This document shows positions 1 through 8,588 of a stretch of 32,025 bases of DNA, in pieces. Both the position numbers and the translations under genes were made by a program. Every line of letters begins with the position of its first letter. Position 1 is the first letter of the stretch. The notes beneath the pieces are model-generated. The model had not been told where the DNA came from, did not search any database, and saw only the letters and a program-made list of their open reading frames with translations. The DNA is from Desulfobacteraceae bacterium (GTDB lineage: Bacteria > Desulfobacterota > DSM-4660 > Desulfatiglandales > Desulfatiglandaceae): contig JADHXI010000019.1 in NCBI GenBank assembly GCA_016783065.1, positions 1 through 32,025 of the forward strand. The letters are read 5' to 3'.

Positions 1-677
1 AATCCCACCCCAAATGTCTCGCCAAATCCCTTCAGGATGGCATCTTTGACCAGTTTCATCGGGGGAACCTCCCCCAGTTCCCATTTCAGGCAGGTCATCC
101 GCTCTTTGAGGGAATAGATTTCTTTGTCTTTCAGCTTTTCCGTCGGGACCCGAAGCGCACGGAGCATTGTCTGGATATCCAGGTCTATCAACAAGGTACC
201 CTGAAACAGGAAGGCCTCGTGAACCTCGGTGCCGCCTGTCCCGGAGATTTTTCGCCCCTTTACCTCGATATCATTTACCGGTCTGAAAGACGCTTCTATG
301 CCAAGGGACCGGAGGCCGGCGATGGCGGCGTCACACAATGTGCGATAGAGCCCCAGGATATCCCGTGAGGCAACATCTTTTCCCGCAATGAGTTCCCAGC
401 CCAGGGTATCCTCTCCAAAATAGATCGTCCCCCCTCCGGTTATACGGCGATTGATATGGATCCGCTTCCGGGCGCAATAGTCCTCCCGAATCTCCTGCTC
501 TACGCTTTGATGGAAACCCACGAGACAACAGTGGGGCTGAAACTGCAGGAAACGAAAGGTGTTGGAGACAACCCCCTTTGCGCGTGCCTCGAGGATCGTC
601 TCATCCAGACACATGTTTTCCGCGGCAGTTCTCTTACCCGTATCCAGCAAGCGCCAGTTCTGCACACCGTTACGCAT
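1..677 (-). CDS. Lipoate-protein ligase A family protein (3' end truncated by window edge)
   Basis: My reverse-strand translation from ATG at 677-675 (MRNGVQNWRLLDTGKRTAAENMCLDETILEARAKG...) stays open to the left edge. Contains RRITGGGTIYF and NDIEVKGRKISGTGG, the LplA-family RRxxGGG and catalytic-Lys motifs. Start overlaps the radical SAM stop (TAATG). Absent from the ORF track because no stop lies in the window. Confidence 0.85.
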   Translation of the reverse strand, partial: MRNGVQNWRLLDTGKRTAAENMCLDETILEARAKGVVSNTFRFLQFQPHCCLVGFHQSVEQEIREDYCARKRIHINRRITGGGTIYFGEDTLGWELIAGKDVASRDILGLYRTLCDAAIAGLRSLGIEASFRPVNDIEVKGRKISGTGGTEVHEAFLFQGTLLIDLDIQTMLRALRVPTEKLKDKEIYSLKERMTCLKWELGEVPPMKLVKDAILKGFGETFGVG

Positions 678-1714
678 TATGAAATGGCTATCCCAATCTG
701 ATTCTCGATTATTTTTGTGTCTTCCGGACCTGGCGGGAATGGATAATTCCGGAGGAGGCCATTCATGGCCTGGGCGGGGGTCTCATTGGCATAGGGTCGG
801 TTGCAGCCGGAACAACCGGTGGTCATAAAGACTGTGCCTTTTTGTATAATGCTCTGTATCCTGTCACCGGGCAACCCAAAAGCCACCAATCTGCCGGCTT
901 CAAAACGCATCCTTTCAAACCGCGCCTCTTCCTTGTCTATAAGATACCTGGCCAGCTGAACCCTTCGATATTGATCCATGGGAGGCTGTGACCGATTTTC
1001 CATTGCCGAGCCCTTTTCCGGGAAAAAAGAAAACAGATGCACCCGTGCTCCCATATCGTAACACTCCTGGATAAAACCGATAGCCTCTTCCTCGGTCTCG
1101 CCCAGCCCGATGATCAGATGCACCCCTACCCCTTTACGCCCATTTCCAAAAACCGCAACGGCCTCTCTGACCCCGCTTATATAGCGAGCCCATTTATGGG
1201 GGCCCTTGACTCCCCGACCACGCAGTTTTTCAAAGAGCTCCGGTGTTGCTGCATCAACGGCAACCGTTGTATTCTCCGCCCCTGCGGCCTTAATCATTTC
1301 CAGATCGCTTTGTTTGAATAAACTGGGGGTGATCAGGGTAGAAACCTTAAGCCCTGTGCCCGCCTTGACCGCCTCCACCATCTTCACAAGGTCTTTTGGG
1401 GCGCCGGGTGCGTTGAGGGCGGAAATGCACACTCGCTGAATAAAGGAATCGTTTTCAGCGGCCTTTCTGGTTGCTATAATAACTTCCTCAAGGGGATAGG
1501 ATGGCCACTCCACTCGAATGAGATTCTTGCAATCAGGGCCGCCTGATACCCCGGCGGCCTGGCCGCAATACTGGCAGTTGGCCCGGCAACCATCATCATA
1601 CTCCATAAGGAGGTTGATACACCCAAGCCGGGCGTTTCTATAAAATTTCCCGGGTTTTAGTCCGAGGGTCATTGCCGCTGCAATGCTCAATCTTGCTGTT
1701 TCAGGTGAAGCCAT
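677..1714 (-). CDS. Radical SAM protein, LipS-like (lipoyl-synthase-type of the sHdr-associated lipoate pathway)
   Basis: CRANCQYC (CxxxCxxC) radical SAM cluster motif, C-terminal TTGCSGC; located between a GcvH-like gene and a lipoate ligase. Start chosen at ATG 1714 (MASPETARLS), just after the upstream gene. Confidence 0.75.
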   Translation of the reverse strand: MASPETARLSIAAAMTLGLKPGKFYRNARLGCINLLMEYDDGCRANCQYCGQAAGVSGGPDCKNLIRVEWPSYPLEEVIIATRKAAENDSFIQRVCISALNAPGAPKDLVKMVEAVKAGTGLKVSTLITPSLFKQSDLEMIKAAGAENTTVAVDAATPELFEKLRGRGVKGPHKWARYISGVREAVAVFGNGRKGVGVHLIIGLGETEEEAIGFIQECYDMGARVHLFSFFPEKGSAMENRSQPPMDQYRRVQLARYLIDKEEARFERMRFEAGRLVAFGLPGDRIQSIIQKGTVFMTTGCSGCNRPYANETPAQAMNGLLRNYPFPPGPEDTKIIENQIGIAIS

Positions 1715-1715
1715 G

Positions 1716-2123
1716 TTATTGCTCTTCGCAGGTTTTGATATAATCAAGATACTCCACAGGAGACATGAGCCCGTGTGATCCGGTTCCACTTTGTATCCCA
1801 ACCCTGACAAACCACCCCTGTGTAAATGGGGCCTTGTTGACCAGCTCAGGATTCTTGATTACTTCATTATTTACCGCCATTACCTGCCCATCTATGGGTG
1901 AATATAACCTGTCCACCCACTTGCTGGTCTCAATGGTACCAAAATCCTGATCCACCTCCATGGCGGCTCCCTTCGGCGGCAGTTCCACATAATTCACATC
2001 GCCGGCACTTTTTTGGATGTAATCGGTCCATCCAAGGGTACAAAGTCCATCTCTTATCTTTACCCACAAATGTTTGCGCGTATAATTCAAGTCCTCGGGA
2101 ATATTCACGTCTTCAAATTGCAT
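1716..2123 (-). CDS. GcvH-like lipoyl carrier protein (LbpA-type), copy 2
   Basis: MQFEDVNIPEDLNYTRKHLWVKI...DFGTIETSKWVDRLYSPIDGQV: GcvH/biotinyl-lipoyl fold with a candidate lipoylation Lys in ETSK. Confidence 0.82.
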   Translation of the reverse strand: MQFEDVNIPEDLNYTRKHLWVKIRDGLCTLGWTDYIQKSAGDVNYVELPPKGAAMEVDQDFGTIETSKWVDRLYSPIDGQVMAVNNEVIKNPELVNKAPFTQGWFVRVGIQSGTGSHGLMSPVEYLDYIKTCEEQ

Positions 2124-2200
2124 CAATTGTAATTTCTCCCCTATCCACATCAGTTGCTCAGATCATGATTGGCTAAAGAAAATCCGCCATGATCCCGTTC

Positions 2201-2374
2201 CTACCACCAGCATACGACCTTATCGTTTTCAAACACCAACTTCACCAGTTCGTCGTAATCCACGTTTCCCTGATACATTTCAAATTCTTTGACTTCATTG
2301 CCCTCAGATGAGGGTTGTATGAGCCCTTTTATGATCTCATCGGGCTCTGACTTGAGCACGTGTAAAATCTTCAT
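2201..2374 (-). CDS. Small DsrH/TusB-like sulfur relay protein
   Basis: MKILHVLKSEPDEIIKGLIQ...VDYDELVKLVFENDKVVCWW; C-terminal pattern resembles the DsrH-like protein at 4137-4397 (GYDKLVDLVFENKV). Confidence 0.55.
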   Translation of the reverse strand: MKILHVLKSEPDEIIKGLIQPSSEGNEVKEFEMYQGNVDYDELVKLVFENDKVVCWW

Positions 2375-2385
2375 ATTGACCTCCA

Positions 2386-2691
2386 TCAAAACGGAACAAT
2401 CACATCATATTCACATAGTTTCTTTGCCATATCATCCAAGGATACATACTCGAAAAAGCCCCATTTGTCCACATTCGCTTGGGTATCTGTAAAATGCTGG
2501 CATTCCAGCTCGTCCTTGAGAAACTCAAGGTTTTCTTTGTAACCTTCAACCCTGTCTTCAGGCATGTTTACCTCTCCGATGACAAACAAGTCCGCCTCTA
2601 CCATCTCAAGACCCAGGCCCAGGCCGGACCGTAGTCCTTCCCACTGATTTTCCGCGTCTCGGATTACTATTGCCACTTTGTTTGGTTCCAT
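2386..2691 (-). CDS. DsrE-family-like small protein
   Basis: MEPNKVAIVIRDAENQWEGLRSGLGLGLEMVEADLFVIGEV...; size, fold-like pattern and context in a dsrE/tus-like cluster. Confidence 0.5.
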   Translation of the reverse strand: MEPNKVAIVIRDAENQWEGLRSGLGLGLEMVEADLFVIGEVNMPEDRVEGYKENLEFLKDELECQHFTDTQANVDKWGFFEYVSLDDMAKKLCEYDVIVPF

Positions 2692-2704
2692 CTTCCTCCT
2701 CCCT

Positions 2705-3028
2705 CTACAGGACCAAGTAACGGTCACATTTTCCAATAAGTGAAACGTGTCTGGACTGGGTGGCCAAACCCTTTTCACCCATCCCTGCCGGGATGGGCTT
2801 GCCTTTCAGTCCCAACTCTTCCCACCGCACATTGCAGAGTGTCATCTCTTCGGGACCCAAATCCGCAAGCTCCTGGTATTTTGGGTCCTGTGACATCAAT
2901 ACCCCGTCGTGAGTAAGGAAAATGACAAGTTCCTTTCCTGCCTTCTTTGCGGCCTTAACAACCCCGATGACATGATCAAGGTGCTTGTTGGTAGCGACAA
3001 AGATGCCCAGTTTTTCCTTTTCTGCCAT
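2705..3028 (-). CDS. DsrE-family (peroxiredoxin-like) protein
   Basis: MAEKEKLGIFVATNKHLDHVIGVVKAAKKAGKELVIFLTHDGVLM...TLCNVRWEELGL...; DsrE/DsrF-like Rossmannoid pattern with Cys residues. Confidence 0.6.
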   Translation of the reverse strand: MAEKEKLGIFVATNKHLDHVIGVVKAAKKAGKELVIFLTHDGVLMSQDPKYQELADLGPEEMTLCNVRWEELGLKGKPIPAGMGEKGLATQSRHVSLIGKCDRYLVL

Positions 3029-3045
3029 AAAAAATATCCCCCTTT

Positions 3046-4107
3046 TCAGTTCTTTTCTCCCATGATCGCCCGTACCATATCATCCGGCGTGATCACCGCA
3101 GATTGCAGGTCGTTTGATGCATAGAAGGATTTAATGGTTCTTAGCAATGAACCGGCTTCAACCGGTTGTCCCATAAGATGATCTTCCAGGCCTTTGAGAT
3201 CGATTTGTGAGTGAAATGCGAACTCACAGGATATGACGATGTCATCGATGGTATCATTTTTCAATCGAAGGAGGACCCTTATTGGACCTCCGGCTGATCT
3301 GTACTTTGATTCCATTACCCTTACATCGGTTGTTATCTTGATCCAGCCGTTTATCTTTCCACCTTCTTCATGGAGCCACCCAGGGTCGGTGAACCGGCCG
3401 TCCAGCTCCGCCACCATCCGGCGCTCATCAGGCGTTAAGCTCCCCCTAAGTAAAGGGACCTCCAGCATCCTCTCAAATTCACTGATCAAAAGACCTTTCA
3501 CCGCTTCCCGCTCAGGAATATAGCCCAGTTCGGCTCGCAGTGAAGTCACATAGTTCTCCATGGCTTCGCAGACCTTGTTTCTAAAGGCTTCAGATGAGAC
3601 ACGAAGCACCCGGGACATCTCTCCATGATCAAAATCAAACATGATATTCCCCACCACGACCGATGCATCACCTATTCTTCCGGCCCCGGTACCACATATT
3701 TTTTTGTCGCCAATCTGGATGTCATTGGCTGGGCGATATCGGGCATCCAACCCCATTTTGCGATAGGTATTGACTGCGGGCTGCAAGAACAGCTTATAGA
3801 GATTATCGACCTTCATGGGGACACTGCCACTGGGAAATATACATTGAAAAAACAGCTGTTCTTTATCCAGATAGACTGTGCCTCCTCCCACCTCCCTCCT
3901 CAGAAACGGAATTCGTTTTTGAGTACAGTATTCAGTGTCTATCTCCTTTTCCAGAACTTGATGATAACCAATGCAAACGTAAGGCTCTCTGGGATTCAGG
4001 ATGATAATGGTCCCCTGCGAGGCCTCAGTGGTGCAATGGGCCACAGCATGGTAAATGGTCTGTGACTGCAGATAAGACACATAACCCAGATCAAGCAATC
4101 TGACCAT
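3046..4107 (-). CDS. Lipoate-protein ligase A family protein (full length)
   Basis: RREVGGGTVYLDKEQLFFQ and NDIQIGDKKICGTGAGR motifs of LplA/BPL_LplA_LipB. An upstream start at 4140 would overlap the preceding stop. Confidence 0.85.
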   Translation of the reverse strand: MVRLLDLGYVSYLQSQTIYHAVAHCTTEASQGTIIILNPREPYVCIGYHQVLEKEIDTEYCTQKRIPFLRREVGGGTVYLDKEQLFFQCIFPSGSVPMKVDNLYKLFLQPAVNTYRKMGLDARYRPANDIQIGDKKICGTGAGRIGDASVVVGNIMFDFDHGEMSRVLRVSSEAFRNKVCEAMENYVTSLRAELGYIPEREAVKGLLISEFERMLEVPLLRGSLTPDERRMVAELDGRFTDPGWLHEEGGKINGWIKITTDVRVMESKYRSAGGPIRVLLRLKNDTIDDIVISCEFAFHSQIDLKGLEDHLMGQPVEAGSLLRTIKSFYASNDLQSAVITPDDMVRAIMGEKN

Positions 4108-4136
4108 CACCCCACCAGTCGATAGCCCTGAACATG

Positions 4137-4397
4137 TCAAACAAAATTCGCTACTTTGTTTTCAAAAACGAGGTCAACAAGCTTGTCATAACCGATAATG
4201 TCTGCCGTGTCCTTTAAGCGGTCCTCCATCCCACGCCTCTTAACGTCTTCGTCAATGGCGTATATTTTTTTGTCCTTAACCGCTTCGGTATCAAGGTAGA
4301 CACCGTCCTTGATCAAAACCACGATGGCATCGGGATCCATCTGGGCATATTGCAGTCCCATGGGTCCTATTATTTTGTCTCCGCATAGATAGAGCAT
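4137..4397 (-). CDS. DsrH/TusB-like protein
   Basis: MLYLCGDKIIGPMGLQYAQMDPDAIVVLIKDGVYLD...; third position of a DsrE-F-H-like gene order. Confidence 0.6.
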   Translation of the reverse strand: MLYLCGDKIIGPMGLQYAQMDPDAIVVLIKDGVYLDTEAVKDKKIYAIDEDVKRRGMEDRLKDTADIIGYDKLVDLVFENKVANFV

Positions 4398-4408
4398 GTG
4401 ATTACCTC

Positions 4409-4759
4409 CTAAAAATCCATACTGAAATCATTCTCTTGAAACAGCTCAAAGGCCCTTTCTTTTGAGATCACGGTGATATCGTCGGCCAACTCGGCTTCCG
4501 TTATCCCCCTCTCGTCCAGATCTTCTTTGACAGCGCAAAGCTCTGTCCCCATTCCCTTGTAGGATTCAAAATAGGCAAGGGCATCCGTCCTGTCCACATC
4601 CTTCAGACAATAAAAAACGCCATCCGATTGGAACAGAACCGTAGGGATATTCTCATCGATCCCGGCACTTACTCCAACTGCCGCCCGCAGGCCCTCTGTG
4701 TAGAACACGGTCCCAAAAGGCGCTCTGCAAATATTTATCAAGACTTTTTTCTCCGCCAT
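4409..4759 (-). CDS. DsrF/TusC-like protein
   Basis: MAEKKVLINICRAPFGTVFYTEGLRAAVGVSAGIDENIPTVLFQSDGVF...; middle position of a DsrEFH-like set. Confidence 0.65.
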   Translation of the reverse strand: MAEKKVLINICRAPFGTVFYTEGLRAAVGVSAGIDENIPTVLFQSDGVFYCLKDVDRTDALAYFESYKGMGTELCAVKEDLDERGITEAELADDITVISKERAFELFQENDFSMDF

Positions 4760-4800
4760 TCAACATCCCTCCTTAAATCAGTTGAGTCTCTGAGACCCAC

Positions 4801-5154
4801 CTAGAGTGTAATAAACGTATCTGCATCACTGACCATGTCCGCAAGATCGGGTAATCCGCCAACGCGAACTCCGTCAATAAACTCCTTTCCTCCTTCCAGA
4901 CCTCTGGCGTTTACACAGATGCCACAGGCTATAATTTTGGCTCCCTTCTCCACCAGTTTTTTCATTCTCTCTACGGGAAGGGGCACATCCTCTGGAAATT
5001 TTTGATGTTTGATTGCGTTGTAGACCGAATCAATATACCAGAAGCCCTCAACCTCATGTCCCTTATCCAGGGCGGCCTCTGCCAGACGCGCAAAGATCTC
5101 ATAATTCTCCGTCTGCCAGGGACCTTCTGTTAACATAATAGCCATTCTCGCCAT
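4801..5154 (-). CDS. DsrE/TusD-like sulfur relay protein
   Basis: MARMAIMLTEGPWQTENYEIFARLAEAALDKGHEVEGFWYIDSV...KIIACGICVNARG: DsrE-type Cys motif (ACGICVNARG). Confidence 0.75.
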   Translation of the reverse strand: MARMAIMLTEGPWQTENYEIFARLAEAALDKGHEVEGFWYIDSVYNAIKHQKFPEDVPLPVERMKKLVEKGAKIIACGICVNARGLEGGKEFIDGVRVGGLPDLADMVSDADTFITL

Positions 5155-5199
5155 AACCCATTACCTCCGTTTCCAATTTTTGCTTCAGGAGCCCCAATT

Positions 5200-5646
5200 T
5201 TACTCGAATACCCCCTTGGCTTCATATTCTGCATATTCCGCCTCGAGCCACTTCTGAATATCCTCCCCCTCACTGAGCAGATCCTTGAGATCTTCCTCCA
5301 GATTGGATGCCTCAATAAACAGAAAAAATCCCTCGCCAAAGGGGTCAGTGTTTACCAATGTGGGGTCGTCGATTACCTTCTGATTGATCTCTGCAATATC
5401 ACCCCCGACAGGAGCCCTCAGGGGTCCGATATATTTGCCTGCCTCAATGGATCCAAAAGGCTTCGATTTCTTCACCTTTGCCCCTGCCGGCTTCAATTTT
5501 ACGTATTGGGTGTTGCCTCCGGTAGCCTGCACCCCAAAGGCATCCAGACCAACCTGAACCCGGTTGCCCTCTACTCTTGCCCATATGTGTTCTTTGGGGT
5601 CATAGTAGAGATCATCCGGCAAACTTATCCCTTTAAATTCTGCCAT
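5200..5646 (-). CDS. GcvH-like lipoyl carrier protein (LbpA-type), copy 1
   Basis: MAEFKGISLPDDLYYDPKEHIWARVEGNRVQVGLDAFG...FGSIEAGKYIGPLRAPVGG; candidate lipoylated Lys in EAGK. Confidence 0.85.
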   Translation of the reverse strand: MAEFKGISLPDDLYYDPKEHIWARVEGNRVQVGLDAFGVQATGGNTQYVKLKPAGAKVKKSKPFGSIEAGKYIGPLRAPVGGDIAEINQKVIDDPTLVNTDPFGEGFFLFIEASNLEEDLKDLLSEGEDIQKWLEAEYAEYEAKGVFE

Positions 5647-5667
5647 AGCTATTCACCCTCCCCGTCG

Positions 5668-5916
5668 CTAATCGGCCTTTTCAATAACAAATCGCCACTT
5701 GCCAGCATCCATCTCCGAGACCTGGAACGGATATTTCTTCTTTGTCAAAAAATTCGGGATGGACTCCTCCGCAGCGGGTTGATAGTCCACGATTACCTCC
5801 AAGACCTGTCCTTTCCCCAAAGGTTTCAGGGCATCCCTGGCCCCCATAACCGTATAAGGGCACGTCTTGCCACTCAGATCCGCAGTAGCATCGGGTTTGA
5901 CATCTTCTAGGCTCAT
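5668..5916 (-). CDS. TusA-like sulfurtransferase/carrier protein
   Basis: ADLSGKTCPYTVMGARDALKPLGKGQVLEVIVDYQPAAEESIPNF; TusA/YeeD-family N-terminal CPxx motif and small size. Confidence 0.75.
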   Translation of the reverse strand: MSLEDVKPDATADLSGKTCPYTVMGARDALKPLGKGQVLEVIVDYQPAAEESIPNFLTKKKYPFQVSEMDAGKWRFVIEKAD

Positions 5917-6026
5917 CTTCCAACACCTCCTTTAAAAAAAGAATTTTGAGTTAATGTTGTTTGACTAAATCTCCTTTGCGACGTGACGCGCTATTTTCAC
6001 CTCCTTTCTCAAACAAATGCCAGGCG

Positions 6027-8153
6027 CTAGCCTGAGGATATGGATCGCCCCACCAGTTGTATGAGATCCAGGACCTCTACCTTTGCATCAATATTTCTCA
6101 CGGCGGTGGTTAGTGTACGGACGCACTGCTGACAGGCGGTAGCGCAGATTTCTGCTCCCAGATCGCGGATCTGCCCTGCCCTTTTTGCGGCAACTTTTGC
6201 TGTCAACCCGTCGTCGTACATCTCAACGTCTCCGCCGCCCCCGCAGCAGAGCGATTTTTTCCCGTTTTCAGAGAGTTCCAAGAATTTCAATCCAAGTATG
6301 CTTTGAATGACCCTGCGCGGGGCCTCATACACCCCCGAGGCACGACCCAGATCACATGGGTCGTGGTAGGTAACGGTTCCGGTCAGGTCTTTTTTTAATT
6401 CAATTCGACCCGTGTCTATCAACTCCGCCAAGAACTGAGCCGCATGTACAAGCCTCACATCTTTTATATCTGCGGCGTAATCATGGGACCAGGTGTGAAA
6501 ACAGGAAGGGCATGAAAACACCACGGTCCTGGCCCCAATTTCCCGTATGGCATGAATGTTATGTTCCTTGAGTTCCTCCGCCCCTTCGAAAATGCCGGCT
6601 GAGAGAAGCGGGAACCCGCAGCACCATTCCTTCTCTCCCAGGATGGTAAAATCCACACCGGCCGTGGTTAGAATCCTACAAAACTCTTCCGGGATCTTTT
6701 GGACTGCCGGAGAAAAAGAGGAAACACATCCGATAAAGTAAACTGTTTCTGCCGTTTGTCTCTGGAACTCGTCATCCGGGGGGTCATCCATAAATTCCAC
6801 CCACATGGCCCGTTCTTCATTGTCATAGTCCAAGGGATTGTGCTCGTTGCCCACGGCCTCTTGAACTATCTGAAGGATAGGTGGGTGTAGACCTTTCCCG
6901 GCGAGATGCTCTCTCATTCGTTTCCACAGATCCCTGAGACCAATGCTTACGGGGCAAACTTCTTTACATCTCCCGCAAAGGGTGCAACGGTAGACGCCTT
7001 TCCAAATCCCCACAAGCTGGGAATCACTGAGTTCCCTTTTGGCCACAAGGGATTTTAGCGATTCGATCCGTTCAGACGGAAGGATGTTTTCATTATCAAT
7101 GGTCTCCATGGATACCGCAATGGAGCACCACAGGCTGCATGTCTTACACCGAGTACAGCTATCCAGTTCAATGATCTCTTTGGTGGCACTATTGGCCGGG
7201 TCAAATCTTTCTTTGTCTGCGACCGCGTTGGTAAGGATACTCAATGGGCTGGCGAAGATATGAAACATCTTACTAAAGGGCAGATAAGCCAGGCCAACAA
7301 AGCATGCCAGGAAATGAATATACCAGCGGAGCTTCGGAAAGCCGGCCCGATCCAACCCGATGGCAATCGGTTTGATGGCCTCGGCCACCCCGTAGCTTAT
7401 AAAGGCCCATTGGGGTCGGGAATGGCAGGCAGCACAACTCATTTCATGGAGTTCCTTTCCCTGGGCCAGACGCTCTTTATCGAACAGCCCCTTTCGGTTG
7501 GGTGCAACGACCCCAAACTTCTCAATCCAGTAACTCTCTAAGGACCTCAGCTCCTGTTCATCGTCTGAATCCGCATACTCCTCCACCATACGCTGATAGT
7601 CGTTGTAGGACACGATTTTTGTTGCTTCCAAAAAAATCCCGGAGAACAGGATCACGGCAAGCACCACCATAGCGTAGATATCCACGGTATTGGTGATGAG
7701 GTGCGGTACTTTCAAAACAAATCGCCTGTAGACCGCAATGCCCAGACCTACGATCACAACGGCGGCAAAGATATTTCTGAGAAATAAGAATGGGTTCAGG
7801 GTAGAAACGTAATCTGTAAAGAGGAGAGAACTTGTGAATTTTTCCAGGGCATGCATCAGCAGCAAAAGACTAAAGCCCCAGAATATACATATGTGCATGG
7901 CCCAGCGAAGCCGGCTCTCCCTGTATACGCTGACCTGAAAAAGTACATCCGTAAAAAAGGCCTCCAGAAGGGTCAAAATCCGGGCACTGAATACAGTCAG
8001 AAAAATTCCCTTTAACGCCGCAGAGGCTCTCTTCGCAGTTCCAGGCCTCCCTTCATCCCTGTCAAGGCTGTACCGGAACCAATTGGATATCCTGTAGCAC
8101 AAACCCAAAACAAAGATTATCAGCGCGATATACAGGCTTACTGTGAACAACAT
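6027..8153 (-). CDS. Membrane-bound heterodisulfide reductase-like (HdrD/HmeD-type) Fe-S protein with inserted c-type haem motif
   Basis: N-terminal NarI-like transmembrane region; CAACH (CXXCH) motif encoded at about 7422-7436; two 4Fe-4S motifs (CTRCKTCSLWC, CTLCGRCKEVCP); two CCG-type motifs (EKEWCCGFPLLSAG, KSLCCGGGGDVEM). Confidence 0.85.
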   Translation of the reverse strand: MLFTVSLYIALIIFVLGLCYRISNWFRYSLDRDEGRPGTAKRASAALKGIFLTVFSARILTLLEAFFTDVLFQVSVYRESRLRWAMHICIFWGFSLLLLMHALEKFTSSLLFTDYVSTLNPFLFLRNIFAAVVIVGLGIAVYRRFVLKVPHLITNTVDIYAMVVLAVILFSGIFLEATKIVSYNDYQRMVEEYADSDDEQELRSLESYWIEKFGVVAPNRKGLFDKERLAQGKELHEMSCAACHSRPQWAFISYGVAEAIKPIAIGLDRAGFPKLRWYIHFLACFVGLAYLPFSKMFHIFASPLSILTNAVADKERFDPANSATKEIIELDSCTRCKTCSLWCSIAVSMETIDNENILPSERIESLKSLVAKRELSDSQLVGIWKGVYRCTLCGRCKEVCPVSIGLRDLWKRMREHLAGKGLHPPILQIVQEAVGNEHNPLDYDNEERAMWVEFMDDPPDDEFQRQTAETVYFIGCVSSFSPAVQKIPEEFCRILTTAGVDFTILGEKEWCCGFPLLSAGIFEGAEELKEHNIHAIREIGARTVVFSCPSCFHTWSHDYAADIKDVRLVHAAQFLAELIDTGRIELKKDLTGTVTYHDPCDLGRASGVYEAPRRVIQSILGLKFLELSENGKKSLCCGGGGDVEMYDDGLTAKVAAKRAGQIRDLGAEICATACQQCVRTLTTAVRNIDAKVEVLDLIQLVGRSISSG

Positions 8154-8213
8154 AGTGCTTTCCGTTTACGGGAAGTGGATTACTGACAACTCAATGGGAT
8201 GATCACTCAATTT

Positions 8214-8588
8214 CTATACCATGGAGGAAAAGACATCACATGAACGGCACATCTTCATTTTTTCCTTCCAATTTTCGTGAATCACGCCTTCACAGATAGT
8301 ACCATTGACAAACCAGCACAGGTCCCCTGCCCGGAACTCCCACGCAGGACATTTTTTCTTTCGCTCGGGGGGGCATCTCTTTATAGTCCAGCACGACTTT
8401 CCCGACTCCTTGTCGCCTTTGATCCTTGCGATCAAAAAAAGAAGCTGCCGCTCCGCATGAACCGGGACGGATCGCCACCCCTGTTCGTAGCTGTGAATCG
8501 CCTTAACGGACGTTCCGAGCAACTGTGCCATCTGGGTCTGCGTCTTGTTCAGTTTCTTGCGAAAGGATATGAATTCTTTGCTGTCCAT
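8214..8588 (-). CDS. XRE-family HTH protein with C-terminal Cys-rich (two-CW-like) domain
   Basis: FRKKLNKTQTQMAQLLGTSVKAIHSYEQGWRSVP is a classic HTH_XRE; followed by CWTIKRCPPERKKKCPAWEFRAGDLCWFVNGTICEG...MCRSC. Confidence 0.75.
   Translation of the reverse strand: MDSKEFISFRKKLNKTQTQMAQLLGTSVKAIHSYEQGWRSVPVHAERQLLFLIARIKGDKESGKSCWTIKRCPPERKKKCPAWEFRAGDLCWFVNGTICEGVIHENWKEKMKMCRSCDVFSSMV

Noticed and set aside
331-528. ORF-track minus-strand 65-aa ORF
   Set aside because: It is an alternative frame inside the lipoate ligase that I could translate continuously from 677 to the window edge.
1037-1439. Plus-strand ORFs of 94 and 77 aa
   Set aside because: Antisense to the radical SAM gene; no recognisable domains; typical shadow ORFs.
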